Assembly (NCBI RefSeq): GCF_027307225.1
Contig: NZ_DAHUXJ010000006.1
Location: 1-64,000, forward strand
Reading direction: 5' to 3'
DNA length: 64,000 bases
DNA from: Bradyrhizobium sp.
Lineage (GTDB): Bacteria > Pseudomonadota > Alphaproteobacteria > Rhizobiales > Xanthobacteraceae
A program made the translations under genes and the position numbers. Under the pieces are notes generated by a model, which was not told the origin of the DNA, did no database searches, and saw nothing but the letters and a program-made list of their open reading frames with translations. Shown here in pieces: positions 1 to 8,544 of this stretch (positions within the stretch are counted from its first letter, which is position 1; every line of letters begins with the position of its first letter).

Positions 1-72
1 CAGATGACAGAGCCCGACATCTGCCAGAGTGGCTACATCGATACAATTGGCACCGGCCGCATTGCAGCCTAA
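1..72 (+). CDS. Possible C-terminal fragment of a gene cut by the window edge
   Basis: The first frame is open from base 1 and stops with TAA at 70-72, giving 23 residues that end in GTGRIAA. I do not recognise the protein. It could equally be a chance open stretch. The only argument for it is an open frame at the edge followed by a clear non-coding gap with a hairpin repeat. Confidence 0.25.
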   Translation, partial: QMTEPDICQSGYIDTIGTGRIAA

Positions 73-135
73 AGTGCAAACCACCTATCAGCCGTCTCGG
101 TCTGACCGGGGACAACCTCTTGAGGCTCCACAGCT

Positions 136-239
136 AGAGCCTATCTGGTTTTGATTGAATCAAAACCAGGCTCTAGATTCTTGTTTTGACGCGTTTTCTT
201 CACGCGAACCGCTTCCCACTTCGCTCGAAAACGCTCTAG
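136..239. repeat. Dispersed palindromic repeat, copy A
   Basis: Bases 136-175 form a hairpin whose arms start AGAGCC and end GGCTCT around a central TTGATTGAATC. The part from 153 to 239 is repeated almost exactly at 18339-18426 in the same orientation. It includes TTTTGACGCGTTTTC, a short internal hairpin (GCGTTTTCTTCACGC) and the end ACGCT(C/T)TAG. The right end overlaps the stop codon of the anti-sigma gene, so it may act as that gene's 3' hairpin. I associate this family with Bradyrhizobium intergenic regions. Confidence 0.8.
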
Positions 240-874
240 AACCTGAGCACCTTCGCGCCGATCAACGCGCCAGCCGCGGTCACGATCGCGGTCGCGATCG
301 TGTACCAGGTCACCACGAACAGCGGCGAGTCGTCGGTGCAGTGCGACGCATAGAGCGTCGCCGCGAAGCCTGCCGAGATCAGCCCTGCCATAGCACCGGC
401 CAGCGCCGGTCGCGCCGGCGCGCCATGGCGTAATCCGATCAGCGTCCCCGCCAGAAGCGGCAGCGAGAGCAGCGGAATGGCGAGCGTGCAGACCCGCGAA
501 TTATGTCCGATCAGCCGCGTCATCATCGGCAACCGCTGCGGCATCATCATTTCGCCCGCGATCCCGGCGGCAACGATTCCGATGGGAATCAACAGCAGCC
601 ATCCGCGATCCCTGAGCGAGGCTTCCGGCCGCGAAAGATGCAAGCCGACTGCGATGGCCGAGATCGCCAGCGCCAATGTGATCAGGAACTTCAGATCGAA
701 AAACGGATTATGCATCGCCGTCATCACATCCGGACGAACGCCGAGCGTTATCAAGAACATCGCGAGCGAAACCGGTGCCGCGGCCAGCAGCGCGAGCGCC
801 AGCACAAATCCAACCGGACGGACGCGGTGCGGATTGTCGGCGGCGAGCGTTCGAATGAGCTGTTCGGTTTCCAT
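236..874 (-). CDS. NrsF/OsrA-like anti-sigma factor (DUF1109)
   Basis: This 212-residue protein has about six hydrophobic membrane segments and almost no soluble domain, as in the NrsF family. These proteins hold an ECF sigma factor of the SigF/EcfF type at the inner membrane and release it on oxidative or heavy-metal stress. Two isolated cysteines, C129 (in NSRVCTLA) and C179 (in ASHCTDD), sit in predicted periplasmic parts. They match the conserved cysteine pair on which redox sensing depends in Caulobacter NrsF and Bradyrhizobium OsrA. The start is the ATG at 874, only two bases after the sigma factor stop, so the two genes are translationally linked. Gene order and cysteine placement make the assignment firm; the inducing signal is inferred from the family. 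Confidence 0.88.
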   Translation of the reverse strand: METEQLIRTLAADNPHRVRPVGFVLALALLAAAPVSLAMFLITLGVRPDVMTAMHNPFFDLKFLITLALAISAIAVGLHLSRPEASLRDRGWLLLIPIGIVAAGIAGEMMMPQRLPMMTRLIGHNSRVCTLAIPLLSLPLLAGTLIGLRHGAPARPALAGAMAGLISAGFAATLYASHCTDDSPLFVVTWYTIATAIVTAAGALIGAKVLRF

Positions 875-876
875 CC

Positions 877-1422
877 TTAGCCCTCCCGCAATTTGGCGGT
901 GAGGCCCGCGAGCGCGCGATGCAACGCCACGCGCACCGCTCCTTCGCTCATGGCGAACTTCGTCGCGGTTTCCCTGATCGAGGCGCTCTCTACCGCGATC
1001 GATTGCAAGACCTCGCGCTGACGCGGAGGAAGAGTTTTCAGCAGAGTTGCAACCTCGTTGGTGGAAGCAGTCTCGGCGGCGGGTTGGTCCGGAATGGTCT
1101 CGGCAAAATCGTCGATATTGACGAAAACCCGCCGGCCCCGGCGCCGTAGCGCATCGATCAGCTTGTTGCGGGCAATCGCAAACAGCCAGGGCGCGAACGG
1201 CGCGTTGACGTCCCAGGTATGCCGTTTCAGATGTACCGCGAGCAAAATATCCTGCACGACGTCCTCGGATTGATCGACCGGTTGGCCGGCCCGCGTTAGC
1301 CCGCGGCGAGCCCCGGCCCTCAATACCGGAGTGACCGCCCTGAGCAGGCGATGATATGCGGCGCTGTCGCCTGAAATGGCCAACCGCATCAGGCCAGTCC
1401 ACTCGTCACCACTTTCGCGCAC
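877..1422 (-). CDS. ECF sigma factor (EcfF/SigF type)
   Basis: The product (about 181 residues from the chosen start) has sigma region 2 (SEDVVQDILLAVH, then PFAPWLFAIARNKLID) and region 4 (LPPRQREVLQSIAVE, then SEGAVRVALHRAL). It is followed at once by an NrsF-like anti-sigma gene, the arrangement of Caulobacter SigF-NrsF and Bradyrhizobium EcfF-OsrA, which answer oxidative stress. The frame is open upstream to a TTG at 1440. I prefer GTG at 1422 because GGGAG lies six bases before it and the likely promoter -10 is at 1441-1444, which would leave the TTG too close to the transcription start. An internal ATG at Met-Arg-Leu-Ala is also possible. Confidence 0.88.
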   Translation of the reverse strand: MRESGDEWTGLMRLAISGDSAAYHRLLRAVTPVLRAGARRGLTRAGQPVDQSEDVVQDILLAVHLKRHTWDVNAPFAPWLFAIARNKLIDALRRRGRRVFVNIDDFAETIPDQPAAETASTNEVATLLKTLPPRQREVLQSIAVESASIRETATKFAMSEGAVRVALHRALAGLTAKLREG

Positions 1423-1440
1423 GCGCGCTCCCAACTTCAA

Positions 1441-1465
1441 TTCGGTCGCTTTTTCAAATTGTTAC
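1441..1465 (-). promoter_or_regulatory. Putative autoregulated ECF (SigF/EcfF-type) promoter
   Basis: Read on the minus strand, GTAAC (1465-1461), 16 bases, then CGAA (1444-1441). This closely resembles the Caulobacter SigF-type promoter (GTAACC, about 16 bases, CGAA). It lies directly upstream of the sigma factor gene, as expected for autoregulation. Seen by eye only. Confidence 0.55.
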
Positions 1466-1738
1466 GCCCGCAGGCGCCAGTCACGAAATCGTGATTAGGC
1501 CACAAGCCGGCCGGAATCGCCTCACGTGATTCACGCGCTCCGGCTCATACCATATTCTGCACCTCTGGCAGGACCTGATGAATCAGGGCTAATTCAATGG
1601 GCCTGCCGCGCTTTCGCCCGGACTTGTCCGAAGATTCCCATTTTTTGCCCCGCTACGGACATAGCAGGCGGTCTTTTTCCTCGTGTAGCGACACTGACGT
1701 TCTGACATCCGTAAAGGTGGCCGCCGCGATAGGGAATG

Positions 1739-1756
1739 TCAGAACCGGGACACTAG
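1739..1756. repeat. 18-bp motif repeated inverted at 7114-7131; rest of the 1466-1793 gap is empty
   Basis: The 18 bases here are the exact reverse complement of 7114-7131 (CTAGTGTCCCGGTTCTGA). Both copies are intergenic and near the 5' side of a gene. This may be one arm of a decayed palindromic element. Apart from the promoter at 1441-1465, I see no gene or other site in the 350-bp gap 1441-1793. Confidence 0.55.
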
Positions 1757-1793
1757 CGACACTAGCTGGACTGGCAAAACGGGGAGATTGCCA

Positions 1794-2465
1794 ATGATCA
1801 TCAGAGCCAGCGGACGCTCGGCCTTGATCGCAGCCGCCGGACTCCTTGTGCTGCTCGCAAGTCCGGTCAAGGCGACGGACGGCGGCGATTCCGCAGCCGG
1901 CGCAACGCCGGACAGCCACGCCGCCGCGCCTGCGACCCTCCAAAAGACCACCAAACACGCTTGGCACCACCGCGGACACTCCGCGCACCGCAGGCTCCAT
2001 ACGATCGCGAAGTCCGACGATGACAAGAACGTCGATGACAAAAAGGTCGAGGACAAGAAAGCGATCGTAACGGGGGTCGCTACGACCACGGGCGACAACA
2101 GGCCGTTGGCCGATATCCCGCCGTCGATCGCCAACGCCAATGCCCAGATGCTGCTCGCCGGCGTGCAGATCAGTGCTGCCGCGGCAATACCGCCGGGAAC
2201 CGACGTGCCGCCGACGACAACCGACACTGCAAGCGCTGACAATGGGACCGTGGTGGTCGCCTCTGATCAGCTGAACGATATCGACCGGACCCTGCAGGAA
2301 GGCACGTCGACAGTCGCCATGGCAGCGAGTTCGCCGCCCCCATCCGCAACGACGATGACCGGCCAAAGCTCGGCCTGGGATCAGACCTCCCTGATCGGGA
2401 AGATCTTCATCGGATTTGGCGCATTGCTGACCATGGCCTCGGCCGCGCGCATGTTCATTACCTGA
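1794..2465 (+). CDS. Exported protein of unknown function with charged linker and C-terminal membrane segment
   Basis: The start ATG at 1794 has GGGGAG (1781-1786) at good spacing; a TTG two codons upstream is less likely. Residues 1-29 form a signal peptide (IIRASGRSALIAAAGLLVLLASPVKA). Then come a low-complexity Ala/Thr/Pro-rich body, a His-rich patch (HAWHHRGHSAHRR) and an Asp/Lys run (DDDKNVDDKKVEDKK). The C-terminus has one hydrophobic segment (LIGKIFIGFGALLTMASAARMFI). At 223 residues it matches no family I know. It may be an anchored periplasmic protein. The histidine patch could bind metal, but nothing else supports that. Confidence 0.75.
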   Translation: MIIRASGRSALIAAAGLLVLLASPVKATDGGDSAAGATPDSHAAAPATLQKTTKHAWHHRGHSAHRRLHTIAKSDDDKNVDDKKVEDKKAIVTGVATTTGDNRPLADIPPSIANANAQMLLAGVQISAAAAIPPGTDVPPTTTDTASADNGTVVVASDQLNDIDRTLQEGTSTVAMAASSPPPSATTMTGQSSAWDQTSLIGKIFIGFGALLTMASAARMFIT

Positions 2466-2596
2466 TATCGATGCGTCAAAGTAGGATTCTGGCCGGACCG
2501 GCTGTCTGGCCAGATCCGCATCGAACTGCGCCTACTTGAAGCGCATTCCTTCAGCAGGCACATTTGCAGGCCAATGCAGGATACGGAGTGCGGATC

Positions 2597-3376
2597 ATGA
2601 AGACATTCGAACACATTATCGTCGAGACCAGGGGCAAGGTTGGTTTGATCACGCTCAACCGCCCGAAGATGCTCAATGCATTGTCCTTCGGCGTATTTCG
2701 CGAAATCGCAACTGCCGTCGACGAGCTCGAGGCGAACGACGGCGTCGGATGCATCGTCCTGACCGGCAATGAAAAGGCGTTCGCCGCCGGCGCCGACATC
2801 AAGGAGATGCAGCCGAAAGGCTTCGTCGAGATGTTTTCCAGCGACTTCATCGCGATTGGTGGCGACCGCGTTGCCACCTGCCGCAAGCCGACGATTGCCG
2901 CTGTGAGCGGTTATGCGCTCGGCGGCGGCTGCGAACTCGCGATGATGTGCGACATCATCATCGCTTCCGACACCGCAAAATTCGGCCAGCCGGAAATCAC
3001 GCTTGGCACCATTCCCGGCATCGGGGGCACACAGCGGCTGACGCGCGCGATCGGCAAGTCCAAGGCGATGGATCTTTGCCTGACCGGGCGGATGATGGAC
3101 GCCACCGAGGCGGAACGTTCCGGCCTCGTCAGCCGCATCGTTCCCGCCGACAGGCTGATGAGCGAAGTGCTGGGAATCGCGGAAAAGATCGCCGAGATGT
3201 CGCATCCGGCGGTGGAAATGGCCAAGCGCGCCATCAACCGCGCGTTCGAAACCCCGCTTTCCGAAGGGCTTCAGGTCGAGCGCGACCTGTTCCGCTCCAC
3301 CTTCGCGCTGGAGGACCGTTCCGAAGGCATGGCGGCCTTCATCGAAAAGCGGAAGCCCGTGAACAAGAACAGATAG
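2597..3376 (+). CDS. Enoyl-CoA hydratase (crotonase family)
   Basis: The 259-residue protein is the usual length for bacterial crotonases. It hydrates trans-2-enoyl-CoA to 3-hydroxyacyl-CoA in fatty acid beta-oxidation. Visible signatures are the CoA/oxyanion segments AAGADIKEM (63-71) and [15 protein letters not shown] (105-119). The catalytic glutamates E113 and E133 (in FGQPEITLG) are spaced exactly 20 residues apart, as E144 and E164 are in rat crotonase. The C-terminal [11 protein letters not shown] is typical. I start at ATG 2597 (MKTFEH), where the family begins; the frame is open further upstream. It stands alone, convergent with the next gene. Confidence 0.93.
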   Translation: MKTFEHIIVETRGKVGLITLNRPKMLNALSFGVFREIATAVDELEANDGVGCIVLTGNEKAFAAGADIKEMQPKGFVEMFSSDFIAIGGDRVATCRKPTIAAVSGYALGGGCELAMMCDIIIASDTAKFGQPEITLGTIPGIGGTQRLTRAIGKSKAMDLCLTGRMMDATEAERSGLVSRIVPADRLMSEVLGIAEKIAEMSHPAVEMAKRAINRAFETPLSEGLQVERDLFRSTFALEDRSEGMAAFIEKRKPVNKNR

Positions 3377-3491
3377 CTTGTCCTTGCGGATAAGCGAGAA
3401 CAAGAACCGTCATTGCCTGCGACAAACGCGAAGCTTTTGCGCAAGGGAGCAGCGCGACGAAGCAATCCATCTTTCTTCGTTGCTGGACCGT

Positions 3492-3779
3492 TCAGGCCGC
3501 CTCTAGCCGCCTGATTTCTATTTCGAACTCAAAGCGCAATTGCGCACCTTCGTCGTCGGGCAGCCAGTTGGTCATCTGCGGAAAGATCGTCCGGTAAAGC
3601 AGAACGGTCCTGGGCTCCCAGGGAAACCGCTCCGCCGCGCGGGCTTCGGCCAAAATCCTGTAAAGTTCGGCGCGCGCCGAGTCAGGATCGCCGCGATATT
3701 CCGGCGTGGGAGAATCCTCGCCGAACAGTTCAGATTGTTTGCCAGCTTGGAAAAGGTCTGTCTGTCCGGAAGAGGCCAT
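3492..3779 (-). CDS. Small conserved hypothetical protein
   Basis: This is a 95-residue acidic soluble protein starting MASSGQTDLF with no signal peptide or membrane segment. Its C-terminal half (YRILAEARAAERFPWEPRT, then NWLPDDEGAQLRFEFE) looks folded and I associate it with conserved small Bradyrhizobiaceae proteins of unknown role. It is convergent with the enoyl-CoA hydratase gene across a 115-bp gap. No function can be assigned. Confidence 0.65.
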   Translation of the reverse strand: MASSGQTDLFQAGKQSELFGEDSPTPEYRGDPDSARAELYRILAEARAAERFPWEPRTVLLYRTIFPQMTNWLPDDEGAQLRFEFEIEIRRLEAA

Positions 3780-3959
3780 GTCTCACGCAATTTCGACGCT
3801 GAATCACTAAATCATGCGCGATCTAGCGGGGTTCTTACAACCGCTTCCATTGAAATTGGCCTCTACAAACGTTCCGGCCGTCCGATCTATTTCGGATTAT
3901 CCGAATTTAACTTGACGCCGGGGTAGAAGCAGGATTATTGCGATTCGGTCCCGTCCCAC

Positions 3960-4305
3960 AAAGGGGCGGCTCGCGATCGTCACGAACGCGGGGCGGGATG
4001 CGATGGACGCGGAAGGCGCAGCGAGACGAGCAGCGCCAAAGCGGACGGCGAAGCCGTGTGGTCCCGACGCCCCGACGCTGGCGTCAACTCGCGACAATGC
4101 TTGCGCATTGCGCGGGGACGGTGGCAAACAAGCCCGGTCACCGAGGAGAGCGCGGAGGAAACCGCTAAAGCCATTGCGCGGGGAATGCCGGGCGAACCGG
4201 CGCAACCGTGGTGACTAACTCGTGTGCTTTTTACTTTTGCCCACGAGGCTGCGGGTGCGGTTGGAGCGCCCGGCATTCCCTGCGCCCTGACCTCGAGGGC
4301 AAGGT
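3960..4305 (+). repeat. Long dispersed repeat, copy 1 (fills the 3780-4472 gap)
   Basis: The 690-bp gap has no convincing gene. From about 3960 to 4305 it aligns with the reverse complement of about 13760-14120. Shared blocks include ATCGTCACGAACG, GGACGGCGAAG(C/T)CGTGTGGTC, GACGCTGGCGT, GGGGACGGTG(A/G)CAAA, GTGGTGACTAACTCGTGTGC and GCCCGGCATTC. The copies are clearly diverged with small gaps. Short reading frames inside are not conserved in frame. I recognise this as a non-coding repeat type of Bradyrhizobium/Rhodopseudomonas genomes. I see nothing in the flanks 3780-3959 and 4306-4472. Confidence 0.75.
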
Positions 4306-4472
4306 ATCCAAACCAAAACTCGGGCAGATATGCCGCGAGATCGCGAAGCTGTATCCAGGAGATACGCTGCTATTTGACAAGTGAATCTGTAGGCGCTGAT
4401 AGGCGAAATCGCGGAGGCTGTCACCGGGCGCGCGTTCGCGCGACCCGTTGGCTCGCAATCACGGCTCGGCTA

Positions 4473-6326
4473 TCAACCTTTCGGCTTCCGCGCCAAGGCT
4501 GCGATCAGCAGCGCCCGATAAAGCCGTTCCTGCCAGGTCGAAGGTTTATCCAGTCCCAATCTCGCGAGACATTCGGCGTCGGCGCGTTGAAACGGCTGCC
4601 GCCATCCCCGCCATACCAGGCCGGGCAAACGCTGCGGCGAGCGCTGCATCTCTTGCAGAAATTGCAAAGCCGGAATCAGGCGCTGCTCGACATCCGTGAA
4701 ATCGCTGCCGAACGGAAATGACGGAAGCAAACCCGCCTGCCGCGCCGGCCGCAACGCCTCCGCAATCCGCTCCGGATAGTTTTCGCGGAAAGCACGCGGA
4801 ATTTGAAAACCCGCCGGCAGTTTGCCCGCATCTTTCGCCAGACGGGTCAGTTCGTCCTGAAAACGGGAATCCGTGACCTGCAACATTGCCGCGATCACCT
4901 CGGCGTCGGATTTGCCGCGGAGATCAGCGACGCCGTACTCGCTGACGACGACATCACGCAGGTGCCGCGGAATGGTCTCGTGGCCGTAGTTCCAGCGAAT
5001 GTTGGATTCCAGCCGGCGGCCCGCCCACCGGGTCGCCTCGACGGTCAGGACCGAGCGCGCGCCGGCCAGCGCAAAGGCCTGCGCCACGAAGTTATATTGC
5101 CCGCCGACACCGCTCACGACCTGCCCATTGTCGAGGCCGTCGGATATCGCCGCGCCAAGCAAGGTCACCATCATCGCATTGTTGACGAAGCGCGCATCGA
5201 CACGGGCGCGGCGTTTGCTTTCTTCTTCGCCGTAGAGTTCGTTGGTGAACGACACCGCCGTCATCTGGATGCGCGCGATCTGCTCGCCCGTCATCTCGCG
5301 CAAGGCACGATAAAACGATTTTGGGCCCAGGAAAAATGCGCCGTGGAGCAGGACGCCGTCCACCTCGCGCTTGATGATGCCGGCGTCGATCAGGCCGATG
5401 AAGGCCTCGAACACCATTTCGCTGACGCCGTAGAGTCCCTTTTCGAAGTGGGCGGTTTCCGACGGCGGCGCGGCCGGCGCGAGCCGCGTCATGGTCTCCT
5501 TGAACCGCACGCCGTCGCGATGGCGCAGGATCAGACCTTGCGCCAGCGCATCGCCGACCTGGCCGATGCCGATCTGCAAACTGCCGCCATCGCGAACGAG
5601 GCCGGCCGCATGCAAGCCGATCGCGTACTTGGTGTCTGTGACTGGCTCGGACGGCGGTGCGAACAGGGGAAAATCGGTTTCCGGGCTCTCAAGCACCGCG
5701 CTGAATTCTTCGGCCGCCAGATCGCCGGCGCCGGGCATGAAGGGCAATTCGGAATTGACTTGCCCGATCAGCCTGAAGGATGCACGTCCCTCGGCACGCG
5801 CCCGCAGCACATCGAGCGTCGTATCGGTATTGCAGCTCAGGCTATAGCGAGCGACGCCGTCGACCACGCGCTTTGCGACGAGCTGAGCAACGACATTGAG
5901 GCCCCGCGCGAGCAGATAGGACGCAGCATGGGTGTAATTCGCGGAGATATAGTGCTGCTGCGCGAACGGGACGTGCAGCCACCTCCCCGCCAGAAAGAAG
6001 AATTCGATCACCTCGACGTTGGGGGGCAATTGGTTGGCCCGCAGCGCATCGGCGTAAGCGAGGTCCGGGTAGCCGCCAAACAGCCGATCGATGACGGGCG
6101 AAATAAAGCGCCGCTCGAGCAGATTGGACGGCCGCGGCTTCTCCAGCGTCAGCGCCGAGAACAAGGTGAGGCGGATGGAGCGATCCGCGACCGCGCGCGC
6201 GTAGAGCGCATTGACGACATGGTTGGCCTTGCCGAGGCCGAGCGGCAAACCGACCACAAGATTGGTCCCGACGTCACGGACGATGTCTTCCGCAATCGCC
6301 TCGGGATCGGAAAACAGCTTTGGCAT
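4473..6326 (-). CDS. Acetyl-CoA hydrolase/transferase family protein
   Basis: The 617-residue cytoplasmic protein belongs to the acetyl-CoA hydrolase / CoA-transferase superfamily, which moves or removes CoA from short acyl-CoAs. The N-terminal half has the glycine-rich CoA-site pattern GTNLVVGLPLGLGKANHVVNAL. The C-terminal half has SLQIGIGQVGDALAQGL (249-265) and GLYGVSEMVFEAF, where E303 takes the place of the glutamate that forms the CoA thioester. Later conserved blocks are SGVGGQYNFVAQA and EYGVADLRGKSD. It is about 100 residues longer than simple succinate CoA-transferases, so it is closer to the long hydrolase/transferase subgroup. The substrate is unknown. It is divergent from the GST gene. 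Confidence 0.82.
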   Translation of the reverse strand: MPKLFSDPEAIAEDIVRDVGTNLVVGLPLGLGKANHVVNALYARAVADRSIRLTLFSALTLEKPRPSNLLERRFISPVIDRLFGGYPDLAYADALRANQLPPNVEVIEFFFLAGRWLHVPFAQQHYISANYTHAASYLLARGLNVVAQLVAKRVVDGVARYSLSCNTDTTLDVLRARAEGRASFRLIGQVNSELPFMPGAGDLAAEEFSAVLESPETDFPLFAPPSEPVTDTKYAIGLHAAGLVRDGGSLQIGIGQVGDALAQGLILRHRDGVRFKETMTRLAPAAPPSETAHFEKGLYGVSEMVFEAFIGLIDAGIIKREVDGVLLHGAFFLGPKSFYRALREMTGEQIARIQMTAVSFTNELYGEEESKRRARVDARFVNNAMMVTLLGAAISDGLDNGQVVSGVGGQYNFVAQAFALAGARSVLTVEATRWAGRRLESNIRWNYGHETIPRHLRDVVVSEYGVADLRGKSDAEVIAAMLQVTDSRFQDELTRLAKDAGKLPAGFQIPRAFRENYPERIAEALRPARQAGLLPSFPFGSDFTDVEQRLIPALQFLQEMQRSPQRLPGLVWRGWRQPFQRADAECLARLGLDKPSTWQERLYRALLIAALARKPKG

Positions 6327-6492
6327 CTATCTTCCTTCAGAGCCGCCCGGACGCTGAGCGCTACCCGCGTGCCGCAATGGCGAGATGCGACATATCGCTT
6401 TCTCTGTTCGTTCGGCTGCGATAACGGTTTTGTCAATGGCAAGCTGTCCGAGAAGTGGACGAGCGCCAGTATTCTGTTCGGAGGTCACGACG

Positions 6493-7110
6493 ATGAAATT
6501 GTATTACGCAACGGGCACCTGTGCACTGGCTTCCCATATCGCATTGGAAGAGGCCGGCGCACAATATTCGACCGTCAAGCTCAACTTCGCGACCCGCGAA
6601 CAATATTCGCCGGAATATCTCGCCATCAACCCGAAGGGACGCGTCCCCGCGCTGGTGACTGACCGGGGTATTCTGACCGAGACACCGGCGATGCTCGCCT
6701 ACATCGCCCAGCGCTTTCCCAAAGCAAGACTGGCGCCGGTCGATGATCCCTTCGGCTTTGCCGAGGTGCAGGCTTTCAACAGCTACCTCTGTTCGACCGT
6801 TCACGTCGCCCATGCCCATCGCATGCGCGGCACGCGATGGGTCGACGATCCCACAGCGATCGAGGCCCTGAAGCGCAAAGTGCCGGAAACCGTCGGCGCC
6901 TGCTTCGAGCTGATCGAGAACAAGATGATCAGGGGACCCTGGGTGATGGGTGACACCTATACGATCTGCGACCCTTATCTGTTTACAATCGCGAACTGGA
7001 TGGAAAGCGACAGCGTCGACCCCGCGCGCTTTGCCAAAGTCAAGGCGCATCGCGACCGCATGGCCGAACGGCCCGCCGTCCGCAAGGTGCTAGCGGCCGA
7101 AAAGGGCTGA
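6493..7110 (+). CDS. Glutathione S-transferase family protein
   Basis: This is a 205-residue protein. The N-terminal thioredoxin-like domain (MKLYYATGTCALASHIALEEAG) includes the glutathione-contacting PKGRVPAL and TETPAML (SNAIL/TRAIL-like). It is followed by an all-helical C-terminal domain. GTCALASHI is the bacterial beta-class pattern in which cysteine is the active residue. The start at 6493 has GAGGT upstream. It probably conjugates or reduces electrophiles with glutathione in the cytoplasm; no substrate is evident. It lies between a CoA-transferase-like gene and an MFS permease. Confidence 0.87.
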   Translation: MKLYYATGTCALASHIALEEAGAQYSTVKLNFATREQYSPEYLAINPKGRVPALVTDRGILTETPAMLAYIAQRFPKARLAPVDDPFGFAEVQAFNSYLCSTVHVAHAHRMRGTRWVDDPTAIEALKRKVPETVGACFELIENKMIRGPWVMGDTYTICDPYLFTIANWMESDSVDPARFAKVKAHRDRMAERPAVRKVLAAEKG

Positions 7111-7113
7111 TAT

Positions 7114-7131
7114 CTAGTGTCCCGGTTCTGA
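7114..7131. repeat. 18-bp motif, inverted mate of 1739-1756
   Basis: CTAGTGTCCCGGTTCTGA directly follows the GST stop codon and is the perfect reverse complement of 1739-1756. It probably marks one end of a small intergenic element; no second arm is seen nearby. Confidence 0.55.
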
Positions 7132-7197
7132 AATTCGTATCATATCGCAGCGGGCAGACTAGCCAAAGAAACCAGGTACGGAGCAGGAGGAAATTTC

Positions 7198-8517
7198 ATG
7201 GCGGCGGCGGAAGCCACAACAGCAATCGAGCGACAGACGATCGCAAAGGTTTCCTGGCGGCTGTTGCCTCTGGTCGCCGTCGCCTACTGCATCGCCTATA
7301 TCGACCGCAGCAACATCTCGTTCGCTGCGCTGACCATGAACAAGGATCTCGGCATCAGCGCTTACCTCTATGGCTGGGGCGCCGGAATCTTTTTCTTCGG
7401 CTACTTCCTGTTCGAGATTCCGAGCAACCTCATTCTGGAGAAGATCGGTGCGCGAATCTGGATAGCGCGGATCATGATCACGTGGGGGATCATCTCCGGC
7501 CTCACCGCTCTCGTCACCGGTTCCACCAGCTTCCTGATTGTCCGCTTTTTGCTGGGGGCGGCGGAAGCCGGCTTCTTCCCAGGCATGATCCTCTATCTCA
7601 CCTACTGGTTTCCGGCCCAATATCGCGGCCGCGTCATCTCGACTCTCTTTATCGCACAACCGCTTGCCAACGCCGTTTCGTCGATCGCCTCTGCCGCCAT
7701 TCTCGGCATGCATGGCATGCTCGGACTGAAGGGCTGGCAGTGGATTTTCGTCATCGAAGCCGTGCCCGCCGTGCTGCTCGGGCTCTTCATCTTGCGCAAC
7801 ATGACGGACCGGCCTGAGCACGCCGATTGGCTCGCCGAAGACGAAAGAGGCTGGTTGCAGGCGCGGCTGGCGGCCGAAAGCCGCGAAGTCGCGGGCGCCG
7901 GCCATCTGACATGGACAAAGGCGCTCGCCGACCCCCGCGTCGTTGCGCTGTCGTTGATTTATCTTATGAGCGTGACCGCAAACTACGGCATCGTTTTCTT
8001 CATGCCGCAGATCGTCAAGGCCATGGGCCTTTCCAACATGATGACCGGCGTCGTTTCCTCGCTGCCGTATTTTGTCGGCACCGTGGGCTTGATCGCCTGG
8101 GGCTGGTCGTCGGACCGCAACAAGGAGCGGCGCTGGCACCTGATCGTCGCCTCGACGCTGGGCGCGCTCGGGCTCGCTTTTGCCGGATGGTGCGGCACAT
8201 CTTATTGGGCGTTGCTTGGAATGGCGGCCGCCACCGTCGGTATCTACGGCTCGCGCGTGGCGTTCTGGCCGATGCCTTCACTCTTCCTGACCGGAACGGC
8301 TGCGGCAGGCGCGATCGCCATGATCAACGCCATCGGCAATCTCGGCGGCTATTTCGGCCCCTTCGTCGTCGGCTGGGTCAGGGAATCCACCAAGAGCTTC
8401 AGCGCCGGACTTTATTTCCTCGCCGCCTGTTCGCTGATGGCGGCCGTCATCACCTTCCTTGCCGCGCGCGCGTCGGGCGTTCCCGCCGCCGTGCCGGAGC
8501 CAAGCGCCGCCGAATAA
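7198..8517 (+). CDS. MFS transporter, anion:cation symporter type
   Basis: The 439-residue protein has 12 predicted membrane helices. The first loop has the ACS-family pattern (YIDRSNISFAAL) seen in phthalate, tartrate and 4-hydroxyphenylacetate permeases. The MFS motif RFLLGAAEAGFFPGMILYL fits the same family, as does the long cytoplasmic loop after helix 6 (ILRNMTDRPEHADWLAEDE). The start has AGGAGGAAAT upstream. It is followed after 27 bases by an exported hydrolase of the pyrone-dicarboxylate type, so the pair likely imports and opens a carboxylated aromatic or lactone compound. The substrate is inferred only from family and neighbour. Confidence 0.9.
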   Translation: MAAAEATTAIERQTIAKVSWRLLPLVAVAYCIAYIDRSNISFAALTMNKDLGISAYLYGWGAGIFFFGYFLFEIPSNLILEKIGARIWIARIMITWGIISGLTALVTGSTSFLIVRFLLGAAEAGFFPGMILYLTYWFPAQYRGRVISTLFIAQPLANAVSSIASAAILGMHGMLGLKGWQWIFVIEAVPAVLLGLFILRNMTDRPEHADWLAEDERGWLQARLAAESREVAGAGHLTWTKALADPRVVALSLIYLMSVTANYGIVFFMPQIVKAMGLSNMMTGVVSSLPYFVGTVGLIAWGWSSDRNKERRWHLIVASTLGALGLAFAGWCGTSYWALLGMAAATVGIYGSRVAFWPMPSLFLTGTAAAGAIAMINAIGNLGGYFGPFVVGWVRESTKSFSAGLYFLAACSLMAAVITFLAARASGVPAAVPEPSAAE

Positions 8518-8544
8518 TCAACAACAGCAAAAGAGGAGACGACC

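Noticed and set aside
4803..6662. Very long open frame on the plus strand opposite the acetyl-CoA hydrolase gene
   Set aside because: Its composition is Arg/His/Gln-rich with no domain, and it is a mirror frame of a clear gene. The same reasoning removes 19728-21515, 41178-42911, 35154-36467 and 56158-57630.
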